The notes: generated by a model not told the origin, from the sequence alone. Shown: positions 11,440 to 24,922, numbered from the stretch's first letter. The stretch: 64,000 nt of DNA from Chamaecrista fasciculata (GCA_003254925.1 QANZ01046144.1:163597-227596), one strand, 5' to 3'. Numbers and translations are program-made.

Positions 11440-13470
11440 TACTCTTATATGGGTGTATCTCTTTCAGCGAACATTCAAATCTAAAATCATAACTTTGGGA
11501 GAAAATAATACTTCATATTAGATTTAATTTTGTTGGTCTCTTTATTTTCTTTTGAAAATAATTATTAGTTAATTTTAAATTTATAGCGAATCAAAAAATC
11601 AATTCCTAAATAATTGAAATATATAATTGGATCTCTGAATTTTAAAACTAATTTTGTATATTTTTATCTTTGAATTTAACCCAAAAATCAAATTATAAGT
11701 CATTATAGTATTAAAAAATTGAGTTGTATATTTCAATTATTCAAAATATATTATTAATTTTATATTAATTAAAAAACTAAATACTAGATTTTTTTTTTCT
11801 ATATATGAATAAAAAGATTATTTTAAATAATTTAAGAGTATTGATTCACCATCACCACTGGTTGTGGATATATGTTTGTCAGGACATTATTGTTCCTTAA
11901 TGCTTCTGACATAAACTGCCATATTCTAGAATCTATATATAGAGGATTAGGTTTCAGAATTCAACATGCCTCTCCATTGCTCTTCCCAATTCTGGCAATT
12001 CATGAACTCTACTTGTCCATAGCCAAGCGTTTACTTGATTATGTATTTGAAATAACACTACTAAATTAATTTCTCCATATATATCCACCTCAATTATTTG
12101 ACTTAATCAACTTGCTAGCCTAATTAAAATGTTCTTATCATGCATGTGCTGATAATGATAATATACATATACAATAATAAATCCAAAAATCATTACAATA
12201 TTTTTGGCGCAGCATATGTGGACAATATGTATATGGATGAAAATGCTTTTCTCCCTGAGACATTAATTCATGGGTTTACTTCTTTGAAGAGTCCACATCC
12301 TCATATACTCATGCATATATACAAACATATATATCTACTTTTTTTTTTGTCTGAATATATATCTACTTGTAAGAGCATGCAATGCAATATTCCATGTCAT
12401 GAATGGTCCATTGACTGAGAGTCTGAGATGATCTGATAAAGTTCTAAATTTCAAATTACCAATAAGTTAAAGCAAGAAGAAGCATAAATTCAGGCCAAAA
12501 AAAAAAAGAAGCAAGAAGCATAAACTGATATTCTAATCCCTGAGTTATATAGACGTTGTTATTTTAGAATTTAATTAGACCCTAATTTTAAAAAAATTTG
12601 AGTTCAACAGTATACAATTTAGTCTTTTAGAAAAATTAATTATTAAATAACAATGAGTCATGAACTTATAAGAATATTCAACCAAATATTTAAAAAATTC
12701 AAGAACTAAAACATCATCACTCACAAAATCAAAGGGCTAAATTGGGAGTTTAATGCAGAATTAAATACTTTTCAATAATATTTTTCAAGTATATTAATTA
12801 TTATTAAGGCCTTCGATCGACTGTTAGATATACGTCTCTGTCTTCTTTTTTGAGAATTGAGTCACAGAATGCCTCAAATGGGAAAATCACGCAGAAGCAT
12901 GAGGTTCCATCATGTGAATATGAGTCAGTGATTTAGTTAATTAGGTTTATAAATGTAGAAACCTACTTGCTAGACACTAATCATGCTTGCCAAGAAAAAC
13001 TAGTGCGCATGTCTGCACCTCCCAGAAATTAAAACACTATATTCATTATTAATTAGTCTTTCCTTGCTGGGAGTGAACACTTTGAATTTTTAAATATTTA
13101 TATGCTTTGCAAAAAGCTGCAATATCCCTTTTAGTACAAAAACTAATTAATTAAAGTAAAGTGAAGTTATTTTTGGGTTCTTAAAGTTTCATTCAATCAA
13201 CAATTAGTTATTGAATATCAAAATATATCACTCAATCTCATACAATTATAATGGTAAACGATTTGGTTTTTAAAAACGTTTGTCGTTATCTCTCTCTTGA
13301 CATGTTTTTGAAATAGCAAATTGTCACCGTAGAATGTCATATGTCATTCTTACAAGATCTGAATTCTGTAAATGCACAGCAAATTTAGAGAGAAAAAATA
13401 TTAGTAAAGCTGACATTTCTCTCTCTAAATTGCAGCGATCCACTTTCATTTGGGTCACATATATAACAAA
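11440..13470. other. AT-rich intergenic DNA, no gene seen
   Basis: AT-rich sequence with open frames up to about 92 codons, none of which resembles a protein family. A weak foldback-like region lies around 12540-12760. No RNA gene was recognised. Confidence 0.55.
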
Positions 13471-13478
13471 TATCAAAT

Positions 13479-14040
13479 CAATGTTGTGAAACCCGGACTG
13501 GATCGGGACCAAGAGTGAATGCGCCTCAGTTTGGACCATTGGATCGCCCAAAATCGCTTCGAACCAAATTAACCCGAGTTAAACCGTGACCTAGAGCAGT
13601 TTCCAAAAAATCGGTCGGTGACTATTTTCTATGGAAAATTCATTTTTTTTTTTTTGCTTTTTCGTTGGTTTTATCAGTCAAATATAAAAAATAATATGAA
13701 ACTCAATAGAAAATATTGTAAACTTAAAAAAATAAAAAAAAAAATTCATTTTTCTTTTCATTTTTACTAACTTAATAATTATTCATGTTGTGACTTTTGT
13801 ATATTTTATTTATGTAAGACAATGAAATTATGGATTCACAAATATATCTTATTGTTATATAAAGTTTATAGTTATATTTTATCAATTATGGAATAGTTAT
13901 ATTTAAAATAATTAATCTTTATTTTATTTATATGTTTATGACATCATCCGGTTAGACCATCAGTCTAACCGATTTAACCAATCAACTTGTGATCTGAAGG
14001 TCTATACAGGTCATTCCCCGATCGAGTTTTAATAACATTG
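13479..14040. mobile_element. hAT-type MITE with GATCGGG/CCCGATC ends
   Basis: The 562-bp element starts CAATGTTGTGAAACCCGGAC and ends GATCGAGTTTTAATAACATTG, imperfect inverted repeats. The flanks are tatcaaat (13471-13478) and tatcaaac (14041-14048), an 8-bp TSD with one mismatch, the size hAT elements make. The ends are GC-rich and the middle very AT-rich. It has no transposase. Confidence 0.75.
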
Positions 14041-14048
14041 TATCAAAC

Positions 14049-15533
14049 ATAGGACACAAGAGAAATTCCTAATCATAAAATTAAAAAAAAATCCTAAATA
14101 AAAAAGGCACAAAGTAGACTTACCCCAACACAAGTCCACGATACATTTCGTGCACCGTACCACCATCATATTGCCGCTCCCCTATTGAATTGGTGGAAGA
14201 CGAAGTCCAAAGGAATAAGGTTGAAGTCAACAAGGTTCTTTGGGTGAACGAGTGCATGTTTTTTATTTTGCTCACCCAATTTTTCAAATTTTGTCTCAAT
14301 TAATTTAAATTTGATTTGCATTTCGTATCTGACTATAATAAAATAAAATTATCAAGAAGAGTAATAATATTCACAAAGTCTTGAATCAAAACTTTGTTTA
14401 GGCGAGACTAAGCCACTGCCATTTAGACTAACCTCTTGATGGTAGGGTGAGTGTATGATTGAATGTAATTATTTATTCTGAGTTTCTGACTATACAATGT
14501 TTGTTACTTGATTTATATCTTTATGGTTATTGTTCTGGTTGGCCGTTATATTATACCTCTAAGTTACTTGACTTGACAATTGACGATTTTGTTTGTGCTT
14601 GTGTGTTTGAAGATGAATGAAGGCAGATAAATTTGAAAGAGGAGACAAAATATATATTGAATGAATTTGAATGCACCTTACAATCGAACCCAATCTCAGC
14701 TTCAAAACTGCTTGGACCAAACAACCACATATATAATATAGGGTAGCAATCCAACAAATTAAAGTAGCAAGATGGCAATTACCGATCCAAAACCACCATT
14801 TTGATAGCCACATCGTCTGGAAGATCATGACAAAGTCATTAGGATCGATCAAATTATTGATGATTGCAAACATTTTAGGGATCAAAATGTTTATTTAATT
14901 TCTAATTTTTAGAGACTAAATCATTAAATTGATCATATTTTAAGAACCAAAAAGTATATTTTCACTATTAAAAGTATGTATCCAGATTTTCTTGTAATAA
15001 ATACGAATATGAATGACCCGATCATCACGGGCAAGTGAACACAGAAACAATTTTTTCAATAGAGAGGACTCTTTGAAGCAAAATAACTGGAAGCAAAAAA
15101 CAGTGAGGCTATGTGGAGTGTGGACGGGCAACTATATATTTGGAAAGTTTACTAATCTTCAACATTTATTAGGGTTAAAAATTTTGGGTTTGGGTTAATT
15201 TTGGTCTAGTTTATTTCTTAGGGTTGATTTAGGTTATTAGATGTCAGAGTTACATTTAAGGGTGCAATGCCAGTACTTAACGTTCATGTTATCAAGTTAT
15301 TTAACGGATAATAACAAAAAGATTAAATAGTTGACAATTATGATAACTGAGAAATTGAGTAATCTATTTTAATAATTAAGGGATCAAATCGTTGACTCAG
15401 TAAAATATAAGAGGCTAAATAATAATTTTTCTCTTTTTTGATAACCCAACTCATCATTGTTATGAATAAAGAGGCCCAACCTGCAAATTGAACTCATCTT
15501 GACAACTATATATATGGCTAGGTTGGTCATTAA
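14049..15533. other. Intergenic DNA, no gene seen
   Basis: Mostly AT-rich. Open frames of 60-108 codons at 14551-14885 and 14940-15198 overlap each other on both strands and have no recognisable domain. Parts of 14880-14950 and 15230-15430 resemble worn arms of the TTTAGTCC-type foldback repeats, but no ends could be fixed. Confidence 0.5.
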
Positions 15534-15542
15534 TTTTTTTTT

Positions 15543-15942
15543 GGCTTAAGTGTACTTTTGGTCTCCTAACTTTCACAAAGGTCTCAATTTGGTCCCCTAA
15601 CTTTTTTTGTTGCAATTTTGGTCCCCTAACTTTTGAAAACGTCTCACCATTGGTCCCCTAACTTTTTTGTTGCAATTTTGGTCCCCCTAACTTTTGAAAA
15701 CGTCTCACTATTGGTCCCCTTTTGGTCCTAAGTTAGGGGACTAAAATTGAGACTTTTGCGAAAGTTAGGGGACCAACGGTGAGACGTTTTCAAAAGTTAG
15801 GGGACCAAAATTGCAATAAAAAAAGTTAGGGGACCAAATGAGACTTTTGCGAAAGTTAGAGGACCAAAATCGCAACATAAAAAGTTAGGGGACCAAATTG
15901 AGACCTTTGCAAAAGTTAGGAGACCAAAAGTGCACTTAAGCA
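15543..15942. mobile_element. MULE-type foldback MITE with internal tandem repeats
   Basis: The 400-bp palindrome starts GGCTTAAGTGTACTTTTGG and ends with its complement, the arms carrying repeated GGTCCCCTAACTTTT units. Nine T residues on each side (15534-15542 and 15943-15951) fit a 9-bp TSD, although a homopolymer target is weak proof. A unit of about 65 bp is repeated inside each arm. Confidence 0.7.
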
Positions 15943-15951
15943 TTTTTTTTT

Positions 15952-18635
15952 AACAACATACGTTACTATATTTCAATAAAAAAAACACGTAAAATATTAC
16001 TAAATTTAACTTTTACGATATAATAAATAAAAAGCATGTTTATTTGGATAAAAATAACATTTCTCGATTAATCTGTCAATAACAATAAATTTTATGAGGG
16101 AGGAAAATTAGAATATATCATCTGAATTTCTCTTATTAGATCGTTACATTTCTTCCCTAACTTTGCTTGAAGAGCAAAAGAAAAATCAGGAAAATTGGAC
16201 GGGTCTCAATTCAACTTTAATTTATGGACAATCTGAATATAGATGTCCCGCACAAACTCAACCACATACATAAATATTGATGTTAATATTTAGCAACTTT
16301 CTTATCTCTTCGTATGTGGGTTTAATTAGTTGTTTATAAGTGACTCTCTCTCTCTCCAACCTTCTTAACTTAGCTTGGACATTTAAAGGTGAAAGCAAAT
16401 ATTCAATCATAGGTTCAACACTTGATGGAAATTAGGAACCTAAATATATTATCAAACAAATATATTGGTGTGATGTTTCCCTCACTAAATTAAAGTAGCT
16501 TTCCCCAATAAGCATGCAATAATATTACTTTTGATGTGATATATATATATATATATACATGTACACACACATAATATACATCGATATTTGTATAAGCCAA
16601 CCATTTTTTTTGGGCCAAGAAAAAAAAATACAAATTAGACAATCATCTAACGTCTGAAACGTCTAATATCATGAAAAAAATTATTCACAAAAACACCAAA
16701 AAACCAAAAACATATGAGAGGAGTACAAAGATCCAATCAACCAGACACTTTCTCTAAAAACCTATTTTCATCAACCAATTTGTTGAAAAATAAGAATTTT
16801 TACAAAAGGTAGAAATAGTTCTCAAATGTCGACTAACAACATCTTTGTAAATAATCTTCATCATAGCCGAATATATATAGACTCAATAAAATTTTCTACA
16901 CATTCAGAGATAGGAAGTAGTAACATCTTCTATACGCTCAGAGAAATAAGGAATAATGATGTATTTTAATAAAAAAAATTAATTATATCTTTTAATCATA
17001 AAAAACATAGAAAAGTACTACTAGGAAAAAAAAACAATTCTAAAGAGATTAATGAAGAGCAGTTTTCTCCACAGCCAACCTTTGTTATTTGTGTATGACA
17101 TATATGTAATGGTTAATAAATTATGAACATATATATGTAATCCAGCCATTTTGTTTTTTTTAATAAAAATCTGGAATAACGTTATCATTATATGGTGAGT
17201 GATGTCATTACTAAGGTGATGACTAATAATTCCACCTAATAGTGGATATATGTATAATGGGATGTCCTATGATTAAAAGACGAGCAAGATTAATTATGAT
17301 ATTGATTTCATTGACATATTAAAGTATTTTATTCTAGTACGTACATAAATAATAATTAATTAATTCAAGTGAAGAATCGTTTCCATCTTATCAGTCTAAT
17401 TATACGAACCTTTTATTAATTTTTTTCCCTAAAAACAAATCAGACAAGATAAATAATACCCGCAGGAGAATTTATATGACCACTGCACTTTGCTTTATAA
17501 CAATCCAAGTAAATTAGTAATTAATAATCCTAATTTATGAATAAATCTACATAGCTAGCTTACTAGCTATAGGCTACTTAATTATGTTAATTATAAACTT
17601 TATATGTTGTGGCGTTAACGTTACAGATCAATAAGATAAATTATGAGATATGTAACCTGAGTAATTATGCATTATACAATACGACAAAAACTGAAGAAAA
17701 CAAGTATATATGGGTTGATAACCTTTTTCTTTTTTAATGTCATTATATATAATCTTCACTAAAATATATAATAGCTGGATTGGAAAACGACAAAAGTGTT
17801 TGAAGCTAACTAGCTAGTTAGTGATTTCTCCATGCAGAGCAGAACAACATGCGCAATTAATCCATGATTTTCGTTGATTAGTCACAGTATTATTTATACC
17901 TATTGCTATCCAAATCTCTTACTTTTCAATGAACAAAATAATTAGAATATGGATTTAGGTCAAAGGGCCCTATGAAACAATTTTGAATGCGCCATTATGA
18001 GTGTTATTAGTTTCTTCTGGTTCACAATTTACGTAATTAGTAGAAATTCTATCGAGTGCCCTGAAGGGTACTCGTTAAGGTGCATTTATTGCATTCTGAA
18101 AAGAAAATTTTACTTTGAAAAATAAAATTTACCTGAAAATTTGAATGAAGCAATAATTTCAAAAAAATAAATTTTAAGATAAATTTTCTTTTGTAAAGAA
18201 AAAATTCTATTTTTAAAATACAATAAATATACCTTATACCCTAACAACCCTCGCTAGTATTACCCTTAATTATCATAAAATTGTTACCGCTAGCTTCGAT
18301 CCTCATCAGAACGAATGAAGTATTGTGTACTACCCTCAAATTCAATCACATCACTTATATAATTAATCACAATACCTAACCTACCTCGCTTTTGACAAAT
18401 GGCAAATACAGTAATTATTTATTCCATATTGTAGGTTAGATTCGTTCCTTTCTTCAACATCACTGACTTGGTTTACACAAATAACATCAGTCATCAAATA
18501 TATATGCTGAATCCAATTCTACGAAACACTAATAAATAAAAAATGTCCCATAATAAATGAAATCTATATACATTTTTATATTTACATTAATTAGGATTAT
18601 TCATATAGATTAGTATTAGTTATTTATTAAATTTA
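15952..18635. other. Long AT-rich intergenic stretch, no gene seen
   Basis: About 2.7 kb with no credible coding region. It contains short (TA)n tracts (for example 16537-16556) and scattered A/T homopolymers. No tRNA-like or rRNA-like sequence was recognised. Confidence 0.6.
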
Positions 18636-19222
18636 GGGTAAATTATATTTTGGTACCATGTAGTTTAATTGGTCATATTTCACTTTGATACCCTACAGTT
18701 TAAAAAGTAACACTTTGGTACCCTGTAGTATTCTCCATTAACACTTTGATACCTTTTTAGTGCTATTTTGTAATTTTAACCATAATAAATTTTACAAAAA
18801 TCACATATTAACCCCAATATTTTTAAAAAATTTCAAATAAATCACTAAATAGTAAATACATATTATCTAGGGACTAAAATAAAAAACTATAAAAAAATTT
18901 TGGAACTTTTTTGCAATTTTATCTTTTGTCCTATTTTTTTCAAAAAATATGTTTTGACTCCAAATTTTTTTTTATAGTTTCCATTTTAGTCCTTGATAAT
19001 ATGTATCTAGAGACCTGTTTATAATTTTCTGAAAATACTGATGATCAATATGTAATTTTTGTAAAATTTGTTATGGTTAAAATTACAAAATAACTCCAAA
19101 AGAGTACCAAAAGTGTTAACGGAAAATATCACATGGTACCAAAGTGTCACTTTTTAAACCACATGGTACCAAAATGAAATATGACCAAATTACAAGGTAC
19201 CAAAGTGTAATTTAATTTACCC
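18636..19222. mobile_element. Family A MULE-type foldback MITE with perfect TSD
   Basis: 587 bp from GGGTAAATTATATTTTGG to its complement, the longer form of family A with a second internal arm pair. The flanks are identical, ttaaattta at 18627-18635 and 19223-19231, a perfect 9-bp TSD. Confidence 0.88.
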
Positions 19223-19231
19223 TTAAATTTA

Positions 19232-20653
19232 TATAAATATATTATATTAAGATATTTTTTTCATGAATATTATATTAAGATATTAAATTTGTGAAATTTC
19301 GTCTTGTTACCAGTTAGTTGAAGTAAGCTATGCATGGGTGCAATAAAACTTTATTTTGTGATAGATCAAACTTGAATTACTTTAATTTACTGATTTAACT
19401 ATCAATAATTAACATGCGCGCCATCAAATTGTGCTAATCATTTAACAAGGTAAGAATTTAAGAACCCAAATATCATATATAATTATATATATAGTCTTTT
19501 CATCGTATATAACACACATATATATATATATAATACTCAAACAACTGACTACTGCAAAGTTTATCTGAAACTAATTGAAAGTGTATAAAGGTATAGAAAG
19601 AAGAATATGCGGTTGGGAGATGCAAACTTTGAACACCCATCTCTAGAAATTAATATATATCTATTATTAATAATGATGATGAGGAAATTAAACATGATAA
19701 AGTAAGCCCCCACACAGACACACACAATTGTTTGGGAGATGCAAATAGATGATTAATTAAGCAAATAAATGAGTTAGTTGGGGAATAGCGAAATTATACA
19801 GAGATGTGTATATATTCATATAAATAAATATAAGCAAAACTAAAGCACTGAATACTGCAAAAGAAAAGGCAAACAACGTCAGTGTTGTCTTTATCAGAAG
19901 AATGCCATAACCCATAAGGTATAGAGAGAGTGAGAGAGAAAGTTGTGGGTAACGTTTTGATTGTCTCCCACTAACTTTTGCTGGGTCGGCCGTTCCCAAG
20001 ACAATGCTTTGTGGGATTGTCACGTTTGTAATGTAATTAATATGTAATGCCCTCTAAATTAATTAACCTCTTTACTCTCTTCCGTCCTCGTTCTTCCCTT
20101 CATTTCTCCCTTTCTCATGCATCTTTCTCAATTTCTTTGATTATAATTAGCTTAATTATATATCTGGTATCTATCTTAATTGTTATTAATGGGGTTAGAT
20201 TCATCTAATCTCTATAATATAATAAAGGGTAAGACTTACATACAATTTTTTATATCTTTATTATAAGATTCTCTAATGAAAATAAGACACGTGATAAATT
20301 TGTTTGACATGACTAATCATAATAGAGATAGAGTATTAAATCATTCACTAAATAACTGCATATAAGTTTTTTCATATAATAAACTACTATTTGAATTCTT
20401 ATATTAAGAGAGACATTCACAACAACTTAGTAGAATGATATTGAGCTGCATGCATCTCAGAAAAAAATTACCAAAATTATTCAATTTCTAAAGTCAATAT
20501 TATTTAAAAGATTTTAATTGTTTAATTTATTCTTAATCTAAATGAATTTAGTCTTCACCTAGATGACCGTTATACAAATAAGGAAGAGATATCCATGATT
20601 TCACTAAAACAAAAGAAGAAGAAGAAAACGACTAGTTAGTGAATAATAAATGT
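19232..20653. other. Intergenic DNA, no gene seen
   Basis: AT-rich with short (TA)n tracts. The segment about 20222-20410 resembles part of 21765-21990 (shared ACACGTGA and GACTAATCAT blocks) and may be a worn copy of the same small element. An 88-codon frame on the minus strand (19757-20023) has no known relatives that I recognise. Confidence 0.5.
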
Positions 20654-20655
20654 TA

Positions 20656-21051
20656 CTCTCTCGATTCACAATATTTGTCATAGTTATGTTTTGAGAATTT
20701 CTATGTTCCAAAATATCTTATGTTTTACAAAATCAAGAAAAACATTAACTATTTTTTTTACAATTTAATCCCTACCTATTCTCTCTTAATAATAAATATC
20801 ATTTGAAAATAGGAAAGAATAAATAAGGGTAATATAATCTTTTTATCTTATATTTTCATAAGTTTAAGATGAACTAATCATAATCATTTTTTGGTCTGTG
20901 TGCACCCACCAAATTACGGGCAAGATTCACTGCAGTGACCTATAGTGTGAGAGAAGAATGAATGAATTAAAATAAAACGCAGTGTTGCACTTGATTGAAA
21001 CACTTGTTTTCATTCTCTCCTCTCAAATTAAAATAGATGAACTAGAGGAAG
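20656..21051. mobile_element. Possible Stowaway-like MITE
   Basis: The ends CTCTCTCGATTCA and TGAACTAGAGGAAG form a rough inverted repeat flanked by TA dinucleotides (20654-20655, 21052-21053), as for Stowaway/Tc1-Mariner MITEs. The match is imperfect and the middle does not fold back well, so part of it may be an insertion. Confidence 0.4.
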
Positions 21052-21213
21052 TAATTTGCATTAATTTACATGTTTGATTTACAAATTAGTAAGACCTTAT
21101 ATCTAACATATATTTCATATTTACTACTATTAAAAAAATGTATAAAGAAAGATAAAGGTCTATTATTATTAAATTAAACGGTATGTTTAGTACTTAACAA
21201 TGTAAAAAAAAAA

Positions 21214-21652
21214 GGTAAATTACACTTTAATATCTTGTGGTTTGACCTTATTTTATTTTGGTACCCTGTGGTTTGAAACCTGACACTTTGGTACCCTGTG
21301 GTATTCTCCATTAACACTTTGGTACCCTTTGGAGCTATTTTATAATTTTAACCATAACTAGCACTGTCAAAACGGGCTTAGGCCCGCGGGCCGGCCCGGC
21401 CCGCCCGCTAAATGGGCGGGCTTGGGCTTTAAAATTTTGGCCCGTTTAAAAANCTAAAATGAAAACTTTAAAAAAAATTGGGGTCAATATGTAATTTTTG
21501 CAAAATTTGTTATGATTAAAATTACAAAATAGCTTCAAAGGGTACCAAAGTGTTAATAGAGAATACCACAGGGTACCAAAATGTCAAGTTTCAAATCACA
21601 TGGTATCAAAGTGAAATAGGGTCAAACCACAGGTACCAAAATATAATTTACC
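21214..21652. mobile_element. Family A MULE-type MITE interrupted by a hAT MITE and an assembly gap
   Basis: It starts GGTAAATTACACTTTAAT and ends with the complement, flanked on both sides by runs of A that could be a 9-bp TSD. The left arm is broken at 21359 by the GC-rich element described separately. The sequence then passes through an N (21453) and resumes in the right arm, so part of both elements is missing from the assembly. Confidence 0.78.
21359..21453. mobile_element. GC-rich hAT MITE, left part only, ends in a gap
   Basis: TAGCACTGTCAAAACGGGC followed by GGGCCGGCCC-type sequence matches the complete copy at 38747-38909. The right end is lost at the single N. GC-rich palindromes of this kind are hard to sequence, which probably explains the gap. 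Confidence 0.75.
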
Positions 21653-22578
21653 AAAAAAAAAAAAAGATAATTAACTATTGTACATTATTTTAAAGTAAAA
21701 TCTGATTCTTCTAATAAGCCCTTAACCTTTGTTTCCACCAACTTTGGTGCACAATTAATCTTAGGAAAAGGCTTAGGTAAGGTTCCTTATATCTTTGCTA
21801 TAAGGTTTCCCAATAAGCATTTGACACGTGACAAAAATTTGATGCATGACCAATCATGGTAGAGAGAGAATATTAAACACACCTTTTTGCATGACTAATC
21901 ATAGAAGAGAGAGAATGTAATTTAAACTTTTGATTAGAAGAACCTTATAAGAAAGATATAAGTAACGTTATTAAGTTTTTTCCTTAATCTTACCGGTACT
22001 CTTTATTCCCATCAACGTTAAAATTATCAGCTGCACGTGAAAAGTTAGCATACTACATATCGAGAGAATCCATTTTGTCTGTTTTTCTTTTAATTAATAT
22101 TTTACCCTCTATCTTTTCCTTTATCTCTCTCCCTCTTGGCTTAATTATATATTTTCCCTATCTACTTTAATTTTCAGCCTGAAGCAGAAGAGATAACAAG
22201 ATTATTGATGGTCTCTGCTTCGTTGATTAACCTACTCTTCCTCACTAGATACATTGAAAGGAAATAAATTAATTAATAAATGGTCCCATGCATAAGCAAG
22301 AAAATGTAGAATTCATACTTACATATATACATGAAAATCAAAATCAGCGCACATATATATATAAATATGTAATTAACTTCGTTTATAATAATTCATTTAA
22401 TTTCGCAGCCAATATGGATTCTTTGTCGGTAGGCATATTTATATGTTTGCATGATGGGGGATGCTGAAATTGACTTTAATTCACACGATATACATATTGC
22501 AAGGGATTCAAAAGAGAATCAAGTTGCTGGATACTATACATTCAATTAGGAAATATTTTTATGGTGATTTTTTTTTAT
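21653..22578. other. Intergenic DNA with one small foldback
   Basis: No gene is seen. From about 21765 to 21990 the arms GGTTCCTTATATCTTTGC and AAGAAAGATATAAGTAAC face each other, suggesting a small foldback MITE of unknown family. The remainder is AT-rich. Confidence 0.5.
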
Positions 22579-23412
22579 GAACTAAGGTACCCATTGTCGG
22601 GAATAATCATTAATTTATTTGTCGCTGGTCATCCATTTAAGGGTAAATGGTTGGCCACATAATATTTTCTATACCTACGGGGTGTTCGCGGGCTGAGTTG
22701 AGTTGGGTTTAAGGCGAGTTGGTTTGGGCTGGAATTTTCTAAGGACGGGTTGATTTGGGCTGGAATTTGGGGAAAAAAATATTTCAACCCAAACCAAACA
22801 GCAGCGGGTTGGGTTGGGCGGGCTGGCGGACTGGTCCATTCCAATTTGCAAACAATTGTTTTTTTAAAAATATACTTGACTTTACAATTTTTTTTATCTT
22901 TCAATTTTTTCATATTGAAGTTTGATGAAAAAAATGTCTTATTATCATGATTCATGAATTAATAATATGATTCAAATTAGTCATATATACTCATCTAAAG
23001 AAGTTAAAATTGGCATATATAAGTTAAACTTGATTAATTGAAAGTGAAGCCACTAATGCAACGTTAAGGCTAAGGGAGAAAATAAGTTCAAGATTCATAT
23101 ATATTATATAATTATATTTACTATTATATATATATATATATTAAAATTTAAAAATAAAAAATAAATAAATGGCGGGCTCGCGGGTTGGGTTGGGCTGAGC
23201 GGGCTCAGAATTCTGAAACCCGCAGCCTAACCCAAACCACTGCGGGTTGGGAATTTTCAAACCAAACCAATCCGCCAGCCCAAACCAAACCAACCCAAAC
23301 TTACGGGTTGGGCTGGTTTTGGCGGGTTGACGGGTTGTCCCGGACCACTGAACACCCCTATGACTATACCCAAAGATGGGATTCTAACCCTTAACATTAA
23401 GCTACACTCATA
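22579..23412. mobile_element. SINE-like element split by a hAT MITE
   Basis: The pieces 22579-22675 and 23371-23412 together match the uninterrupted element at 62818-62985 (AAGGTACCCATTGTCGGG start, GGGATTCTAACCC and AAGCTACACTCAT end). Read on the minus strand the last part looks tRNA-derived, with A-box-like and B-box-like segments, so this is probably a tRNA-type SINE in antisense orientation. Confidence 0.55.
22676..23362. mobile_element. hAT-type MITE with GGGGTGTTC ends
   Basis: It starts TACGGGGTGTTCGCGGGCTG and ends GAACACCCCTATG, the classic ending of plant hAT MITEs. The flanks tctatacc (22668-22675) and actatacc (23363-23370) are an 8-bp TSD with one mismatch. The ends are rich in GGGTTGGG/CCCAACCC repeats around an AT-rich core. 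Short open frames in the arms are repeat products. Confidence 0.75.
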
Positions 23413-24572
23413 TGCGTGATCCAAAAATAATAAAATATTAAGCCATACCTAAAAGCTTACTTGTAATTTGGTCCTTGTTATATATATATATTAATTGTAT
23501 TCTTCATAAATTTATTTATTATCAATTTTAATATATTTTTAATGAAATAATTATATCAATTGATATCATTATATTTTTTAATTAAGAATTATTGAGATAT
23601 CTATAGTTGACCATAGTAATTAATTAATTTTCTCGTTGTTTTATAAGTATGTTAATAGGAGAGACAATTAACCCAATAATTGAAGGTTTTTTTATACTCA
23701 CAATTAGGAATCCATAACGTTATATTATTAATTAATGAAATATTTGTTAAACTAATTAATAAAAAAGTAGTAAAAAATGTAATTAAATAAAATTTTGGTC
23801 ATTAAAACAGTTTGGGAAGCATATACATAGCGCCGCAGCCATGTTACTTCCTATCTATTCATTTGAAACTTTTTTAAAAAAGTGGTACTATTAATTTATT
23901 AATTAATTAACTGTAACTAATAGCTCATCTCATAGAAGTATAGAACTGGTAGAAGTGATTTTCGAGGTGATCATATTATGGTGGAAGTCTGATCACACTA
24001 ATCCAGGAATTCTGCAGTTTCAGATTAACTTTTTTGACACAATGAATTAAGCAGCCTTTATTAATCAAATCCCATTTTCAATATATATACACAGAAAAGC
24101 CACTTTATATCATTTTACAGAAGACACACTTTCGTATAACTTTGACATGCGAGTTTAAAATGTTTGTGTGCTGCCTAGTTTTTTCCCCCCTCAAATTGCA
24201 ACTACGGCCCATAATTAATTTAGCCGATCAACAAGTTGAAATATTATAGTGGGCCATTAACGAGCCTACTTAAATTAGTTTTGGCGATTGACTACTTACT
24301 ACAACAGCTCAACAAGTACTTGTCAATAAACAAATATGGTTAATTTTTTAGAAAGATAAAACATTTTTTTTATAAGCATAAGATAAGATATTGTCACTTA
24401 TCTATTTTAGGAGTTTTGCAATAAAGTTTTCTCAACAAAGATGCATGAAACAACATTTAAACTTGAAACTTTATCAATAGAAATTGAAGTACTAGTCATC
24501 CTAACAAATTATTTATTAGTAATAATAGATCAATGAACATATAAATTAGTTCCTGAAATACATTCAAGTTAA
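23413..24572. other. AT-rich intergenic DNA, no gene seen
   Basis: No coding region, RNA gene or bounded repeat could be supported. Short (TA)n tracts occur near 23480-23492. Confidence 0.55.
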
Positions 24573-24577
24573 CAATT

Positions 24578-24831
24578 TGTTGAAGTCTCACATTGCTTGG
24601 TTAAAAGATTTTCTAACTCTACATATATAATGAGGCAATCATCTCCTTTAAGAGCTCTTTTGAGGTGAATTAGACCTTTTACATGGTATCAAAGTCAGGT
24701 TTGAGCATGTGGGATTGATGAGCCTTATTGTGGGTTGCTCTGAGAATAACTCGTTGGCTTCACGCTTTTTAATCTCGAGTGTGAGGGGGACGTGTTGAAG
24801 TCTCACATTGCTTGGTTAAAAAACTTTCTAA

Positions 24832-24862
<31 letters not shown>

Positions 24863-24917
24863 ATGAGGCACTCCTCTCCCTTTGAGAACTCTTTTGGAGT
24901 GAGTTAGGTTTTCTACA
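24578..24917 (+). mobile_element. TRIM (miniature LTR retroelement fossil), structurally whole
   Basis: Two terminal repeats (24578-24683 and 24793-24917) both start TGTTGAAGTCTCACATTGC and end in ACA. They are followed and preceded by a primer-binding site (TGGTATCAAAGTCAGG from 24684, the initiator-Met tRNA type) and a purine tract (about 24778-24792). A 5-bp TSD, CAATT, is at 24573-24577 and 24918-24922. The interior is only about 110 bp with no gag or pol, as in TRIM elements. The right repeat is longer because of an AT microsatellite. The terminal repeats remain similar, so the insertion looks fairly young. Confidence 0.85.
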
Positions 24918-24922
24918 CAATT

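Noticed and set aside
19757-20023. 88-codon minus-strand frame
   Set aside because: It shows hydrophobic stretches but resembles no known family and has (CT)n-derived serine-leucine repeats.
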